This document shows positions 34,552 through 36,055 of a stretch of 36,055 nt of DNA, piece after piece. The notes under the pieces are model-generated. The model did no database searches, was not told the origin of the DNA, and saw only the letters and a program-made list of their open reading frames with translations. The stretch is from Bacteroidota bacterium. GTDB taxonomy: Bacteria; Bacteroidota; Bacteroidia; Chitinophagales; Chitinophagaceae. The translations under genes were made by a program, and so were the position numbers. The stretch's first letter is position 1. The number at the start of each line of letters is the position of its first letter. The stretch lies in the NCBI GenBank assembly GCA_028875875.1, contig JAGWUV010000037.1, positions 1 through 36,055 on the forward strand. The letters run 5' to 3'.

Positions 34552-35599
34552 ATGCTTATGTCAGGAAAAATCCCCACAATTAAAGAAATTGCCAGACAAT
34601 TGAATATCTCTCCGTCTTCTGTTTCTAGGGCTTTACATGATCATCCTAGCATTGGCTTGAGAACCAAAATGCAGGTTAAAGAATTAGCGAATCGATTAGG
34701 ATATGAGCCGAATCAAACTGCTATTTTCTTCCAGCAAAGAAGAACTTTTACCATTGGTGTGATATTACCAAAATTGTCAGAAGCCTTTTTTTCTGAGGCA
34801 ATATCCGGCATTGAAGATTATGCTAATGCACATAAGTATACAGTACTACTCGGTCAGTCACATGACAATACAGATAAAGAAAAAAACATTTTAGAGTCTA
34901 TGAAAAATCACCGAGTAGACGGTATTATTATTTCCATAGCAAAAAACACTGTGAGCTATGAACATTTTGAAATATTGAATAAATACAAGATTCCTATTGT
35001 TTTTTTTGACAGGGTACCTAAACTACAAAACATATATACTGTAGAATGTGATATGGTTGAAGGCACTGTAAAAGCAGTAACCTTTCTATTAAAAAAAAGG
35101 GCATCGTATTATTGGTTTCATTAACGGACCGGAAAGGTTACTAGCAAGTCAACAGAGATTGGAAGGATATAGAATTGCTATGGGAAAAAACAGGTTAAAG
35201 TTTGACCCGCGGTTGGTGGTGGCTTCTGATTTAAGTCCAGATGGTACCCAAAGAGCAATAGATGAATTGTTATTATATAAACGAAAACCCACTTCAATCC
35301 TTTGTTTTAACGATTACGTTACTATCGATGCTGCAAATTATGCACAGCGAAAAGGTTTAGTGAACAATAGGGATATAAGCTTTGTAAGCTATGCCAACTT
35401 ACCTTCAAATAACTATATGGCCTTTCCACCGCTGGCCTCTATTGAACAATTTCCATACGAGCAGGGCCGAAAAGCTACAGAAGTACTGTTACAATTGATC
35501 AATAGTGATTCTGACAAGCAAGACTTATCAATCAATTACAAAACAATCATCGAACCTCAACTCGTTTTGAATAATAATAATTTCAATATGATTTACTAA
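34552..35599 (+). pseudogene. LacI/GalR-family transcriptional regulator, frameshifted in an A8 tract
   Basis: Two frames together give one normal-length LacI protein (about 349 residues). The first (34552-35124) has the helix-turn-helix PTIKEIARQLNISPSSVSRA (about 8-27), the hinge region, and the start of the sugar-binding domain (FTIGVILPKLSEAFFSEAI; VDGIIISIAKN; IPIVFFDRVPK). After LLKK at a run of eight A (35091-35098) this frame turns to RASYYWFH and stops. The next frame continues GHRIIGFINGPERLLASQQR, then RAIDELLLYKRKPTSILCFN and the usual C-terminus. Removing one A (or adding two) restores the frame. It may be a recent mutation, a sequencing error, or slippage-controlled expression. 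An ATG at 34558 is an alternative start. Two matching operators flank the region, suggesting the regulator was functional until recently or still is. Confidence 0.85.
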
Positions 35600-35657
35600 A
35601 AAAGACACTTTAAATTAGTTATATCTCAACTACTATAAATAAACAGAGTATAGAAAA

Positions 35658-35686
35658 GGAGTGATAACAGTTATATCACTTCTTTT
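35658..35686 (+). terminator. Terminator after the lacI-type gene
   Basis: GGAGTGATA (35658-35666), 7-base loop, TATCACTTC (35674-35682), a 9-bp stem with one G-U pair, followed by TTTT. It lies 59 bases beyond the regulator stop and ahead of the next gene. Confidence 0.65.
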
Positions 35687-35729
35687 GTCGTTGTTATTAA
35701 GATATTGTTAACCTAAATAAAGAAATAAA

Positions 35730-36055
35730 ATGAGAAACCTTATTTGGACACTTTTAATTACTGTTTGCATCTGTTCATGCAATCAAGCACCTAAAACGGT
35801 TGACAATGCTTCAAAAGCAAAAGACACTACCTATGAAGTAAAAACAGGGGGCTGTAAAATGATACAGGTGGACGGAAAGTACAACGTCTGGACAAAGAAA
35901 ATTGGCGATGGAAAAATTAAAGTTTTGCTATTGCATGGTGGACCAGGGTTTACCCACGACTATTTTGAATGCTTTGAAGATTTTTTACCAAAAGAAGGAA
36001 TCGAATTTTATTATTACGACCAATTGGGCGTTGGAAATTCTGATATCCCAACAGA
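35730..36055 (+). CDS. Alpha/beta hydrolase lipoprotein, proline iminopeptidase type (partial, runs off the window)
   Basis: The first 108 residues are visible, starting at the ATG at 35730. A lipoprotein signal (MRNLIWTLLITVCICSC) places the lipid Cys at 17. The mature part has KVLLLHGGPGFTHDYFE (about 64-80), in which HGGPG is the oxyanion-hole motif of proline iminopeptidases, and YYYDQLGVGNSD (about 94-105), the usual DQxGxGxS block of that family. The nucleophile Ser elbow and the Asp and His residues lie beyond the window end. It would be a membrane-anchored peptidase or esterase in the periplasm. It is separated from the lacI-type gene by a terminator, so it is probably an independent unit. 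Confidence 0.85.
   Translation, partial: MRNLIWTLLITVCICSCNQAPKTVDNASKAKDTTYEVKTGGCKMIQVDGKYNVWTKKIGDGKIKVLLLHGGPGFTHDYFECFEDFLPKEGIEFYYYDQLGVGNSDIPT

Noticed and set aside
10396-36055. Recent horizontal transfer of the whole sialic acid locus
   Set aside because: No integrase, tRNA target or flanking direct repeats were seen, and base composition looks similar to the neighbours by eye.

Overview
The window looks like chromosome of a low-GC Bacteroidota, most likely a Chitinophagaceae-type soil or freshwater bacterium. The support is a SusC/SusD pair, a type IX secretion sorting domain, promoters of the TTTG / TAnnTTTG type, tightly packed genes without obvious Shine-Dalgarno sequences, and glycan-degrading lipoproteins and periplasmic enzymes. 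The family assignment is an inference from style, not from a marker gene. No rRNA, tRNA, CRISPR array, transposase or phage gene was recognised.

Left part (1-10.4 kb): a small lipoprotein; an inverted-repeat element; a barrel-protein/T9SS-cargo gene pair; a gene-poor 1.7 kb stretch; a three-gene minus-strand operon (photolyase/cryptochrome, DUF2071 protein, flavin reductase-like protein); a 1.3 kb gene-free stretch; and a DUF1080 protein on the plus strand.

Centre (10.4-30.0 kb): one run of 11 minus-strand genes with short gaps or start/stop overlaps. It is a sialoglycan utilisation locus. In transcription order: SusC, SusD, sialic acid lyase (NanA), kelch sialic acid mutarotase (NanM type), MFS sialate transporter, exo-sialidase, N-acylglucosamine 2-epimerase, sialate O-acetylesterase, GH20 hexosaminidase, an SGNH-esterase/GH20 fusion, and a NagB deaminase fused to a PIG-L deacetylase-like domain. 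The genes form a path: de-O-acetylate, desialylate and trim HexNAc outside the cytoplasm; import by SusCD and the MFS carrier; cleave Neu5Ac to ManNAc and pyruvate; epimerise to GlcNAc; and finally deaminate GlcN-6-P. A GlcNAc kinase and a stand-alone NagA are absent from the window.

Right part (30.0-36.1 kb): a divergent GntR/FadR-type regulator faces susC, with a palindromic operator candidate directly beside the susC -7 box. Next come a Tat-exported GH109 (Gfo/Idh fold) glycosidase and a convergent GH35 beta-galactosidase separated by a strong hairpin. A LacI-type regulator follows, broken by a frameshift in an A8 tract. Two identical perfect LacI-type palindromes (GCAAACGTTTGC) lie upstream of the GH109 gene and between the GH35 and LacI genes, so these form a second regulon for GalNAc and Gal caps next to the sialic acid operon. 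The window ends inside a lipoprotein of the proline-iminopeptidase type.

The most interesting points are the domain fusions (SGNH-GH20, NagB-PIG-L), the two operator systems, overlapping alternative hairpins between susD and nanA, and the frameshifted LacI. The general pathway is known from other Bacteroidota; no wholly new system could be demonstrated.
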